From positions 1 to 43,913 of the IMG/VR virus record IMGVR_UViG_3300031999_000054: a DNA stretch of 43,913 bases. One strand, written 5' to 3'. The notes under the pieces were generated by a model that had not been told where the DNA came from, searched no databases, and worked only from the letters and a program-made list of their open reading frames with translations. Origin of the DNA: a virus. Numbering within the stretch: the first letter of the stretch is position 1; the number at the start of each line of letters is the position of its first letter. The position numbers and the translations under genes were made by a program. Below, in pieces: positions 6,741 to 13,361 of this stretch.

Positions 6741-6796
6741 GACGAAACCCGGGCCGCGCACCCGGGTCGCGCCGTGACGCGGCGCCTGACGAGTCC
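6740..6796 (+). ncRNA. hammerhead ribozyme 16 (type II)
   Basis: GGAC/GTCC form stem II, GAAA is at 6744-6747 and CTGACGA at 6786-6792. Closed stem I is GCGCCG/CGGCGC, replacing GCAGCG/CGCTGC of units 9 and 13 with full compensation. The predicted cut is after C6768. Confidence 0.9.
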
Positions 6797-6814
6797 CAAA
6801 CACAGGAGACGACG

Positions 6815-7063
6815 ATGGGTTATTTCAACAATTTGGCTATATGCCGCATGATGGTCAAGGAGCAGCGCCAGGATCTGACGCCGGAGCAGAAGCTACGGCT
6901 GAAAGGGTCGTATGTGTACGGGTATCAACGCGGTGCGGGGGACTGGGAATTCCAGAACCCACAGGATGGCTTCTACTGGCACGGACACGCGGACAATGCC
7001 GCAGACGCCCGGTACCATGGTACAGAGGCGTGGCTGCGGAAGTTCTACCCGGACCAGGAATGA
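6815..7063 (+). CDS. small hypothetical protein (82 aa)
   Basis: ATG 6815 follows ACAGGAG. The middle is aromatic and Gly-rich (YVYGYQRGAGDWEF), and the C-terminal half holds several Trp, Tyr and His residues. No family recognised. TGA (7061-7063) abuts ribozyme 17. Confidence 0.75.
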   Translation: MGYFNNLAICRMMVKEQRQDLTPEQKLRLKGSYVYGYQRGAGDWEFQNPQDGFYWHGHADNAADARYHGTEAWLRKFYPDQE

Positions 7064-7120
7064 GGACGAAACCCGGGCCGCGCGCCCGGGTCGCGGCGTG
7101 CTGCGCCGCCTGACGAGTCC
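7064..7120 (+). ncRNA. hammerhead ribozyme 17 (type II)
   Basis: GGAC (7064-7067) pairs with GTCC (7117-7120). GAAA, stem III and CTGACGA (7110-7116) are intact. Closed stem I is GCGGCG/CGCCGC, a third compensated version. The predicted cut is after C7092. Confidence 0.9.
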
Positions 7121-7138
7121 CAAACACAGGAGACCAAG

Positions 7139-7339
7139 ATGAAGACCGAAAAAGAGATCCAGGCTCAGATCAACGAGGTGCGTAACCTCGTGCACGACAA
7201 GAGCAAGTCCGACATCGAGCAGCGCGTGGCCTTCGCGGTCGCAGAGGCGCTGCGCTGGACCATCCGGACCAAAGACGTCGTAACCCCGGTGAACGTCGCG
7301 GCCATTCAGGGCAAACTGGCGGTCACGTTCAACACTTAG
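7139..7339 (+). CDS. small hypothetical protein (66 aa)
   Basis: ATG 7139 follows ACAGGAG. The protein is charged and helical in its first two thirds and ends in a short strand. No family recognised. The TAG stop is followed by the first bases of a type II unit and then by a complete type I unit. Confidence 0.75.
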   Translation: MKTEKEIQAQINEVRNLVHDKSKSDIEQRVAFAVAEALRWTIRTKDVVTPVNVAAIQGKLAVTFNT

Positions 7340-7346
7340 GACGCAA

Positions 7347-7403
7347 CCCACTGACGAGGCCGGCGGGAGCCGGCCGAAACGCCTCCCACCGGAGGCGTCT
7401 GGG
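7347..7403 (+). ncRNA. hammerhead ribozyme 18 (type I, hybrid upstream junction)
   Basis: CTGACGA (7351-7357), GAAA (7376-7379) and stem III as in unit 14 are intact. The predicted cut is after C7399. The seven bases between the stop codon and CCCA begin like a type II unit (TAGGACG), so a recombination seam between the two types is visible. It is the last ribozyme of the array. Confidence 0.9.
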
Positions 7404-7436
7404 ATCCAATTCAGGTTCTCGACACAGGAGATAAGT

Positions 7437-7640
7437 ATGTGCAACAAGATGGTTCCGCAGACTGTTCCAACGCGGTACAGCGCCAAAGTCGTGATGACCC
7501 GTTGCGGGAGCACGAGCATCTACGGCGACATGGTGTTGTGCGACGAGTGCGCAAAGACTCGCCCCAACCCACCCGCCTGGACCTACGAGGATGCTGGGGA
7601 GGATGACTTCGACCCCAACTGGAAGTTCCAGCCTGAGTGA
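7437..7640 (+). CDS. small hypothetical, possible zinc-binding protein (67 aa)
   Basis: ATG 7437 follows ACAGGAG. A cysteine near the start, CGS near residue 22 and a CDEC motif near residue 38 could bind a metal. The C-terminal third is acidic and Trp/Pro-rich. No family recognised. It is the last gene of the ribozyme operon; no ribozyme follows it. Confidence 0.7.
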   Translation: MCNKMVPQTVPTRYSAKVVMTRCGSTSIYGDMVLCDECAKTRPNPPAWTYEDAGEDDFDPNWKFQPE

Positions 7641-7661
7641 CACGGAGTCCAATGCATAAAT

Positions 7662-7696
7662 AGCGCTAGCGCTGTCTCCGCGTTGGGGGTTATAAT
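7662..7696 (+). promoter_or_regulatory. candidate promoter with overlapping 12-bp palindrome
   Basis: TATAAT at 7691-7696 is a perfect sigma-70 -10 box. No good -35 box is seen at normal spacing. Instead the perfect palindrome AGCGCTAGCGCT (7662-7673) occupies that position, which suggests an operator or an activator-dependent promoter. The site would drive the gene at 7730 and the replication module. It lies in the only noncoding gap of this part, just downstream of the ribozyme operon. Confidence 0.5.
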
Positions 7697-7729
7697 TGGT
7701 GGGCTTCAAACAACCAACGAGGAACCTAC

Positions 7730-8125
7730 ATGCTGGAAGCTAGCATTGACAGATTGGCCGCAGCCCTAGAAAAGCTGGCGGACGCGGTAGCGACGCGTTC
7801 AGGAACGGCGACCGCGCCCGCCCCGGCCCAATCACCTGCCAAACCCGCAGCGGCCAAACCCGCAGCGGCCAAACCTGCCGCCCCCGCAGCTGCCCCGGCG
7901 ACGACCGTGGGGCAAGCGGCGGGAGCACCGCTTTCTGGCCCCACCGTGGAGCAGTTGCGCGACCAGTTGCGCGCACTGTTGGACAGCAAGGGCAAGGACG
8001 CGGTGGTGGCAGCGCTTGCCGCCGTTGGAGCCGCAAAGCTGTCGGACGTCAAGCAGGCGGACTACACCCGGTTGGCAGAAGCCATCACGGGGCAGGCTGC
8101 CGCGCAGGCGGATCCGTTCGCGTGA
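7730..8125 (+). CDS. Ala/Pro-rich linker protein (131 aa), function unknown
   Basis: ATG 7730 follows AGGAACCTAC. An N-terminal helix of about 20 residues is joined by a low-complexity Ala/Pro/Lys linker (about residues 25-60, repeated AAAKP units) to a helical C-terminal domain. The last residues, ADPFA, resemble the acidic tip of ssDNA-binding proteins, but this is only a resemblance. It is the first gene after the candidate promoter and is followed by a strong terminator, so it may be expressed alone at high level. Confidence 0.75.
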   Translation: MLEASIDRLAAALEKLADAVATRSGTATAPAPAQSPAKPAAAKPAAAKPAAPAAAPATTVGQAAGAPLSGPTVEQLRDQLRALLDSKGKDAVVAALAAVGAAKLSDVKQADYTRLAEAITGQAAAQADPFA

Positions 8126-8132
8126 GCCCATA

Positions 8133-8176
8133 CCCCCGGACCGGCCATAGCGCCGGCCCGGGGGTTTTGTCGTTTT
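8133..8176 (+). terminator. rho-independent terminator
   Basis: A 12-bp GC-rich stem with one A-C mismatch (8133-8145 with 8152-8164) and a six-base loop is followed by TTTTGTCGTTTT. It should end the transcript of the 131-aa gene, at least in part, before the replication genes. Confidence 0.85.
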
Positions 8177-8225
8177 CGGTGTCGAAAAAGGCACACTGAC
8201 GCACACCCTCCTCACAGGAGCGAAC

Positions 8226-8531
8226 ATGAAACTGAGTTTGTTCCCGCTACTGTCCGCCTATTGCGGCGGGCAGAGCGATGAATCTTGCGGTATCGGATTA
8301 CGCGCGTGGGACGCATTGGACTACGACCTCCCTGAAAACGAGGAAGGTGCGACCACTCCGGAAGAGGCCGCAGCTGCGGAAGCCCAACTGTCTGCCCGGG
8401 GAGCCGGCACACGTCTGGACGTATGGGACGCCGGATACCGGGCTATGGACGTCTGCCAGGAGTCGCAGAGTGTTGACTACATTGACCCGGTGTACCCACT
8501 GGCGTGGGCAATCGCGGGGCGGTTCTTTTAG
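8226..8531 (+). CDS. hypothetical protein (101 aa)
   Basis: ATG 8226 follows ACAGGAG. The N-terminus is hydrophobic with a CGGQSDESCG segment. The middle is Glu/Ala-rich, and the end is aromatic. No family recognised. It is the first gene after the terminator. Confidence 0.7.
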   Translation: MKLSLFPLLSAYCGGQSDESCGIGLRAWDALDYDLPENEEGATTPEEAAAAEAQLSARGAGTRLDVWDAGYRAMDVCQESQSVDYIDPVYPLAWAIAGRFF

Positions 8532-8535
8532 CAGT

Positions 8536-8554
8536 CCAATTCAGGTTCTCGACA
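8536..8554 (+). repeat. orphan copy of the ribozyme leader sequence
   Basis: Nineteen bases identical to the leader that follows type I ribozymes (CCAATTCAGGTTCTCGACA) lie between two genes here. There is no ribozyme before them and no AGGAG after them; ATG follows within three bases. Confidence 0.7.
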
Positions 8555-8556
8555 CC

Positions 8557-8871
8557 ATGCGCACCAAACACCCAACGTACACCTCTCAGGTTCTGGAAGT
8601 CATGTCCGCCGCGGACGACTTCATGACCTCCTATCAGATTGAAAACTTGCTGCGCATCGGGCACAAGCGCGTATCCGCAGCGCTACACCATTTGTTCCAA
8701 TACCACGTTGTGGACGCTATGGCGTGCAACGGTAAGCTGTTGTGGTACGCTACCCCAGATGAAGACCAGCGACAGCACACCCACCGTACCACCGTGGAGG
8801 GAACCACGCGCAACCGCAAACCCGCGCCGCACCCGCGCCGCAAGGCCTCTCAACTCCCCACAAGGAAATAA
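8557..8871 (+). CDS. small winged-helix-like protein (104 aa)
   Basis: ATG 8557 is chosen because the longer frame from 8278 overlaps the previous gene entirely. Residues about 20-65 look like a winged helix: a helix-turn-helix with SYQIENLLRI and KRVSAALHHL, followed by a short beta wing. The C-terminal 40 residues are basic and disordered (Arg/Lys/Pro-rich). DNA binding is plausible. The start lacks a usual ribosome binding site and is preceded by the orphan leader repeat. Confidence 0.6.
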   Translation: MRTKHPTYTSQVLEVMSAADDFMTSYQIENLLRIGHKRVSAALHHLFQYHVVDAMACNGKLLWYATPDEDQRQHTHRTTVEGTTRNRKPAPHPRRKASQLPTRK

Positions 8872-8874
8872 CGG

Positions 8875-10023
8875 ATGCCCGGCCAGCACGCACTACTTTC
8901 CCCCAGTGGCTCAGACCGCTGGATGACCTGCCCCGGCTCAATACAGGCCGAGGCGGGGTTCCCCAATACAACATCCGTCTACGCCCAAGAGGGTACGGAC
9001 GCGCATGAGCTTCTAGAGATGTCTCTCCGTCTGGGCGTAGAGCCGGCGGCGCTTGCCACGGACACAACGCCGGAAGACATGGTGGAGGCCGTCGGGCACG
9101 CGCTGGATTACCTGCGCGCCCATATCGCAGAATGCGAGACCCTTGGGCTGCCCTACGAGTTTCACCCTGAAGAGAAACTTGAGATAGACCCCGACCACGG
9201 CATATGGGGCACCTCGGACCTCATCATCGTCATGCCCTCAGTGCTGGTCGTGACGGACTACAAGCACGGACAGGGCGTCGTGGTTGAGCCTGAGAACAAC
9301 AGCCAGATGATGCTGTACGCCGCGGGCGCGCGGCGCAAGCACGGGCGCCGCCCGACTTATAAGCTGGCCGTGGTGCAACCGCGGGCGCGGCACGCGCGAG
9401 GCCCAATCCGCGAGTGGTCATTGACGGACGACGAGCTCACCGCGTTCATGGAGCGCGTACACCAAGCCGCCATCGCCACGCTGCACGGGGACGCCCCGCG
9501 GGTGGCGGGGTCCCATTGCATGTGGTGCCGCGCCGCGGGCGCGTGCCCCACTCTGCGTGAGTTTGCGTTGACCCGGGCAATCGCGGAGTTTGCCCCGGTC
9601 ATTACCCCGAAAGCACCCCCGGAAGGCGGCGAGTTGCTCGCAGAGGCGTTACAGGCGACTGCAACGGTAGAGCTATGGGTCAAGGCAGTGCGCGCGGCGG
9701 CGCTGCGCATACTGTCTTCCGGGGGCGAGGTTCCCGGGTACAAACTGGTGTCTGGCCGGCGCTCGCGCGCATGGGTCAACGAGGCCCAAGTTATGGACCG
9801 GTTGCTCAAGGAAGGCTTCCCGCTCGATGAAATTGCCCCGCGCTCGCTGGTGAGTCCGGCGGGGGCAGAACGTGTGGTCAAGACGATGAACAAGATCGGG
9901 GTGCTCGTAGACGCTACAGCATTCACAGACCTGATCACGTGGAAGGAATCAGCGCCCACTGTGGCGCCTGAGAACGACCCCCGCCCAGCAGTTCAGCAGG
10001 GGTCGGAGTTTGATGACAACTAG
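8875..10023 (+). CDS. DUF2800 family, PD-(D/E)XK nuclease-like protein
   Basis: This 382-aa protein fits the phage DUF2800 family, related to RecB/Cas4-type nucleases. It starts with the typical LLSPSGSDRWMTCPGS segment. Visible active-site candidates are D115 (GTSDL) and D128/K130 (TDYKHG). One N-terminal cysteine and a later CMWC plus C cluster are arranged like the Fe-S cysteines of Cas4-like enzymes. It probably acts in phage recombination or replication. It lies directly before a DUF2815 gene, a pairing common in phages with this polymerase type. ATG 8875 follows AAGGAAA. Confidence 0.85.
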   Translation: MPGQHALLSPSGSDRWMTCPGSIQAEAGFPNTTSVYAQEGTDAHELLEMSLRLGVEPAALATDTTPEDMVEAVGHALDYLRAHIAECETLGLPYEFHPEEKLEIDPDHGIWGTSDLIIVMPSVLVVTDYKHGQGVVVEPENNSQMMLYAAGARRKHGRRPTYKLAVVQPRARHARGPIREWSLTDDELTAFMERVHQAAIATLHGDAPRVAGSHCMWCRAAGACPTLREFALTRAIAEFAPVITPKAPPEGGELLAEALQATATVELWVKAVRAAALRILSSGGEVPGYKLVSGRRSRAWVNEAQVMDRLLKEGFPLDEIAPRSLVSPAGAERVVKTMNKIGVLVDATAFTDLITWKESAPTVAPENDPRPAVQQGSEFDDN

Positions 10024-10038
10024 CCAACGGAGTCCAAC

Positions 10039-10605
10039 ATGACCAATGAGTCTACAACGACAGTCGTCACCCCGGAAGCAACCGCGTCCTATGCGTATGT
10101 GTTCGAGGCGCGACCGTCGCTCAATCCGGGCGGCGCCCCGGAGTTCAGCGTCGTACTGGTGTTTGACAAGGACCAGGACCTGAGCAAGCTGAAGGCAGCT
10201 GCGCGTCTGGCCGTCACCAAGAAGTGGGGCGACAAGGCGCCCCCAGGTCTGCGCTCGCCATTCCGTGACGGCGATGCGGACAAACCCGGCGACCCGACGT
10301 TCGCGGGCAAGACGTTCGTGACCGCGAAGTCCAAGCAGCGCCCGGGGGTGGTAGATCAGGCGTTGAGGCCGATCATCGACCCGATGCAGTTCTACAGCGG
10401 GTGCCGCTGCCGTGCGTCGTTGTACGCCTTTGCGTATGACACCAGCGGCAATAAGGGGGTCTCATTCCTCCTGAACAACGTCCAGAAGCTGGGTGAGGGC
10501 ACGCGGCTGTCGGGCCGGCGCCCTGCCGAGCAGGACTTCGACGCTGTGGAGGGCGGCGCATCGCCCCAGAGCCAGCAGGAGTTCGAGGACGACCTCCCGT
10601 TCTAA
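10039..10605 (+). CDS. DUF2815 family ssDNA-binding protein
   Basis: The 188-aa protein matches DUF2815, a family regarded as phage single-stranded DNA-binding proteins with an OB-like fold. Recognisable parts are the central FRDGDADKPGDP segment, the MQFYSGCRCRASLYAFAYD stretch and an acidic tail ending FEDDLPF, like the protein-interaction tip of bacterial SSB. ATG 10039 follows ACGGAG. It is placed between the DUF2800 nuclease and the DNA polymerase. Confidence 0.85.
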   Translation: MTNESTTTVVTPEATASYAYVFEARPSLNPGGAPEFSVVLVFDKDQDLSKLKAAARLAVTKKWGDKAPPGLRSPFRDGDADKPGDPTFAGKTFVTAKSKQRPGVVDQALRPIIDPMQFYSGCRCRASLYAFAYDTSGNKGVSFLLNNVQKLGEGTRLSGRRPAEQDFDAVEGGASPQSQQEFEDDLPF

Positions 10606-10609
10606 CCCG

Positions 10610-10626
10610 CCAATTCAGGTTCTCGA
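10610..10626 (+). repeat. orphan leader repeat, possible scar of a lost ribozyme
   Basis: CCAATTCAGGTTCTCGA again matches the ribozyme leader. Just upstream the stop codon is followed by CCC (TAACCC), as in the type I units. The arrangement looks like a type I ribozyme whose interior was deleted. Confidence 0.6.
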
Positions 10627-10731
10627 ATGACACAAGGCGAGCCCAGACGTCGTAGTCTCCTGTGCCCGGCCGCGACCCCCGGGATTTGGGCAGGGTCCAC
10701 TTTTCTACTACCAGTGAGGATAAGCAAGTGA
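10627..10731 (+). CDS. possible 34-aa leader ORF
   Basis: ATG 10627 directly follows the orphan leader repeat and the frame runs 34 codons to TGA at 10729-10731, overlapping the GTG start of the next gene. Arg-rich start, hydrophobic end, no family. It has no clear ribosome binding site. It may serve only to couple translation, or may not be made. Confidence 0.3.
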   Translation: MTQGEPRRRSLLCPAATPGIWAGSTFLLPVRISK

Positions 10732-11051
10732 CCAAGGTAAAGCGATCTGTGAAAGCGGCTAAATTGCCAGTGATTGACCCCACGACTCCGCGCAAGATTA
10801 CCCGCGGCAAGGCGTGGTTCAAGAAATTCGCGGGTGGGGACGCTGCGCGTTTGGCCGCCTTCCGAGTCTCCACGTCTGTGCGCTCTACCAAAGACGATTC
10901 CGTGCTCATGTCGCGGTTCGTTGAAGACCCGGCGGCGCGCAAGGAAGTGGCCGCGGTGCTGCGCGAGCGGTACCCGCGGATCAAGGTGCAGGTCAGCGGC
11001 AAGGACTACAAACTGACCCGTCAGACGGCGGCGCCAGACCCGCTCGCGTAG
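10728..11051 (+). CDS. small basic hypothetical protein (107 aa)
   Basis: GTG 10728 is preferred to GTG 10662 because GAGGA lies 7 bases before it and nothing suitable precedes 10662. The protein is Lys/Arg-rich in the first 40 residues, then helical, and contains RYPRIKVQV near the end. DNA binding is possible; no family recognised. It lies four bases before the DNA polymerase gene and is likely co-translated with it. Confidence 0.65.
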   Translation: MTKVKRSVKAAKLPVIDPTTPRKITRGKAWFKKFAGGDAARLAAFRVSTSVRSTKDDSVLMSRFVEDPAARKEVAAVLRERYPRIKVQVSGKDYKLTRQTAAPDPLA

Positions 11052-11054
11052 CGC

Positions 11055-12986
11055 ATGACGCTTCACGTTGACTTCGAGACGTTCAGCCGCATAGACCTCC
11101 GGGCCTGTGGGGCGTATCGGTACGCGGAAGACCCGAGTACTGAAGTGATCCTGTTAGCGTGGGCCGTGGACAATGGTCCCGTGTCCGTGACAGACCGGCT
11201 GGACGACCCTCGTTTGGAAGAAGTGCGTCGTCGGGTCGTGGCGGGTGAAACCGTCGCGGCTCACAACGCCCAATTCGAGCGAGCGGTGTGGGTGAACGTG
11301 CTCGGCAAGCGCCACGGATGGCCTTCTCCTAGACTGACACAATGGGACTGCACGGCGGTGCGCGCAGCAGCCGCGGGATACCCGCGCTCGCTGGCGGGTG
11401 CCGCCGTGGCCACGGGGCTGCCCGTCAACAAAGATCCCAAGGGCGAGAAGCTGATCAAGCTGTTCTCCGTGCCCGACCGTAAGACCGGACAGCGTGTCTA
11501 CGGGGCTGAAGACCCGGGCGCTTGGGGGGCGTTTGGGCAGTACTGTTCTCAGGACACCGTGGTGGAGCAAGCTCTAGACCACGCGCTGCCGCGCCTGACG
11601 CCGTTCGAGCGCAGAGCGTTCCTCCTCGACGCCGACATGAACGACTACGGGTTCCCGATCGATGTTCCACTGGTGCAGAAGGCGCTCACACTCGTCCAAG
11701 AAATGGACGTGAGCCTACGCAAGCGCGCCGTGGAACTTACCAACGGGATCAACCCCACCCAACGCAACGCCATACTGGCGTGGTTGCAAGAGGAAGGGGC
11801 AGACATAGACACATTGCAAGCCCAGGAAGTGAAGGACTTGCTGAAAGACAAGGCACTCCCGGCGCACGTGCGTGAAGTGCTTGAGATACGGTTGGAAGCA
11901 GGGAAGGCTGGCGTGAAGAAGCTCGCCACCATGCTGGACGCCGTATGCGCAGACGGTCGAGTGCGCGGTGGGTTCCTGCACTACGGCGCAGGCACCGGGC
12001 GTTGGGCGGGCCGGCTGGTACAGCCCCACAACTTCCCCCGGGGCGACGCGCGAGCGCAGGACGCCTTCCTAGACCTTGTGGCGTTGGGTGACATCGAGTT
12101 GCTGGAGATGATCTACCCGCGACCTATGGCGCAGATGTCGGGGTCTATGCGTGGGTTCATCTGCGCGCCCGACGGCGACCGCTTCGACGTGGCGGACTAT
12201 AGCGCCATTGAAGCCCGGGGGCTGGCGTGGGGCGCAGACGAAGTGGCCATGTTGACCCGTTACCGGCGCGGCGATGATGTGTACGTGGCGCAGGCGGCGG
12301 AAGTGTTCCGCATACCAGAGTCGCGCGTCACAGACGAGCAGCGTCGCATCGGTAAGAACTTGGTATTGGGCGCAGGGTATTCCCTAAGCGGAGCCAAATT
12401 CCCGGAGTTCTGCGCCAGCATGGGCGTGAAGATCACCAAAGAATTCGGAGCGCAGGCCGTTGCCGCGTACCGGCAGAGCGTCCCCAACATCGTGAGATTC
12501 TGGCGCGACGCAGAGTCCGCGGCCATCCGCGCCGTTACAACCGGGCGCGACGTGCAGCTGCGCCAGTTCAGGTTCTCGTTCAGCGGGGGGATAATGCATA
12601 TTCATCTACCCTCCGGGCGACCGATATCTTACCCAGACGTCAAGATGGAGGAAGACAATCGGTTCGACTACCCCACACTCAAACTCACCTACGGGCGGGA
12701 GTTCAGCGGCAGATGGGTCCGCGAGGGGACCTACGGGGGCAAACTGGTTGAGAACATTATTCAGGCACTGTCCCGCGACCTGATGGTCGAGGGGATGTGG
12801 GCGGCGCGCAAGGCCGGCTACCGGCTTGCCATGACCGTTCACGACGAGCTAGTGGCTCAGGTTCCTGAGACGGACCCGCGTACCCCCAAGGACTTCGCGG
12901 ACCTGATTTCCCGGGTGCCGGCGTGGGCGGAGGGGATGCCGTTAGAAGCCAAAGCATTCACGTGTAAACGCTACAGGAAGGGATGA
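11055..12986 (+). CDS. DNA polymerase, family A, with 3'-5' exonuclease domain
   Basis: This 643-aa replicative polymerase resembles bacterial Pol I without the 5' nuclease. The exonuclease domain starts with DFETFS (D6, E8) and occupies about residues 1-190. Polymerase motif A is DYSAIE (D381), motif B is RRIGKNLVLGAGYSL (K434), and motif C is VHDE (H596-D597-E598), so all catalytic carboxylates are present. It should copy the phage genome, presumably accepting 5-hydroxymethyl-dUTP made by the downstream cluster. ATG 11055 lies four bases after the previous stop. Confidence 0.95.
   Translation: MTLHVDFETFSRIDLRACGAYRYAEDPSTEVILLAWAVDNGPVSVTDRLDDPRLEEVRRRVVAGETVAAHNAQFERAVWVNVLGKRHGWPSPRLTQWDCTAVRAAAAGYPRSLAGAAVATGLPVNKDPKGEKLIKLFSVPDRKTGQRVYGAEDPGAWGAFGQYCSQDTVVEQALDHALPRLTPFERRAFLLDADMNDYGFPIDVPLVQKALTLVQEMDVSLRKRAVELTNGINPTQRNAILAWLQEEGADIDTLQAQEVKDLLKDKALPAHVREVLEIRLEAGKAGVKKLATMLDAVCADGRVRGGFLHYGAGTGRWAGRLVQPHNFPRGDARAQDAFLDLVALGDIELLEMIYPRPMAQMSGSMRGFICAPDGDRFDVADYSAIEARGLAWGADEVAMLTRYRRGDDVYVAQAAEVFRIPESRVTDEQRRIGKNLVLGAGYSLSGAKFPEFCASMGVKITKEFGAQAVAAYRQSVPNIVRFWRDAESAAIRAVTTGRDVQLRQFRFSFSGGIMHIHLPSGRPISYPDVKMEEDNRFDYPTLKLTYGREFSGRWVREGTYGGKLVENIIQALSRDLMVEGMWAARKAGYRLAMTVHDELVAQVPETDPRTPKDFADLISRVPAWAEGMPLEAKAFTCKRYRKG
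12563..12577 (+). repeat. leader-repeat match inside the polymerase gene
   Basis: CCAGTTCAGGTTCTC here is identical over 15 bases to 512-526 in the leader of the second gene. It encodes part of QFRFSF just before motif C. It may be chance, or the motif may have a function beyond the leaders. Confidence 0.4.
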
Positions 12987-12988
12987 AC

Positions 12989-13105
12989 ATGAAGTATTGG
13001 GCGGCGCTTGTACTGACCTCGTGCTCTGCGATACTCGTTGGCGCATGGGTGGGGTTAACTGCGGCCACCTGCGTGCGCGTGTACCGGTTGCTTGTGGGCG
13101 GGTAG
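12989..13105 (+). CDS. 38-aa membrane peptide
   Basis: ATG 12989 follows AGGAAGGG with good spacing, two bases after the polymerase stop. The peptide has one hydrophobic helix of about 22 residues (ALVLTSCSAILVGAWVGL) and a short Arg-containing end. It is too small for most gene callers. Function unknown. Confidence 0.55.
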   Translation: MKYWAALVLTSCSAILVGAWVGLTAATCVRVYRLLVGG

Positions 13106-13106
13106 C

Positions 13107-13361
13107 GTGGCCCTAGAAACCACCGTAGAGGCAGCGCTGCGCCACGACGTAGAAAGCCGCGGGGGTATGTGTCTGAAGGTTGTAACGCTCAACCGGAAAG
13201 GTTTCCCCGACCGGCTGGTGCTGCTCCCGGGGGTGCGCCCGTTTCTCGTCGAGACCAAAGTCCCAGGCGAGGAGCCTGAGCCACATCAGGCGCGGCTACA
13301 CAAGAAGCTACGCGCCCTTGGCTTACCCGTGGTCGTGTTTGACGGTGTGAGGGTACTGTGA
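13107..13361 (+). CDS. VRR-NUC domain nuclease (84 aa)
   Basis: A stand-alone virus-type replication-repair nuclease of the PD-(D/E)XK fold. Visible active-site residues are the GFPDR motif (D35), VETK (E49, K51) and HQ (Q61), in the usual order and spacing. GTG 13107 is used as the start, since the longer TTG frame overlaps the upstream peptide. Phages with this replication module often carry VRR-NUC just before the SNF2 helicase, with which it probably processes branched or stalled DNA. Its stop overlaps the helicase start (GTGA). Confidence 0.85.
   Translation: MALETTVEAALRHDVESRGGMCLKVVTLNRKGFPDRLVLLPGVRPFLVETKVPGEEPEPHQARLHKKLRALGLPVVVFDGVRVL

Noticed and set aside
416-7403. The repeated units as a CRISPR array
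   Set aside because: The units are separated by whole genes of varied length, have internal paired stems with compensating changes, and have no spacers of uniform size.
416-7403. The repeated hairpins as rho-independent terminators or promoters
   Set aside because: No T-run follows any of them, no -10 box lies inside, and invariant single-stranded bases (CTGACGA, GAAA) are explained only by the hammerhead fold.
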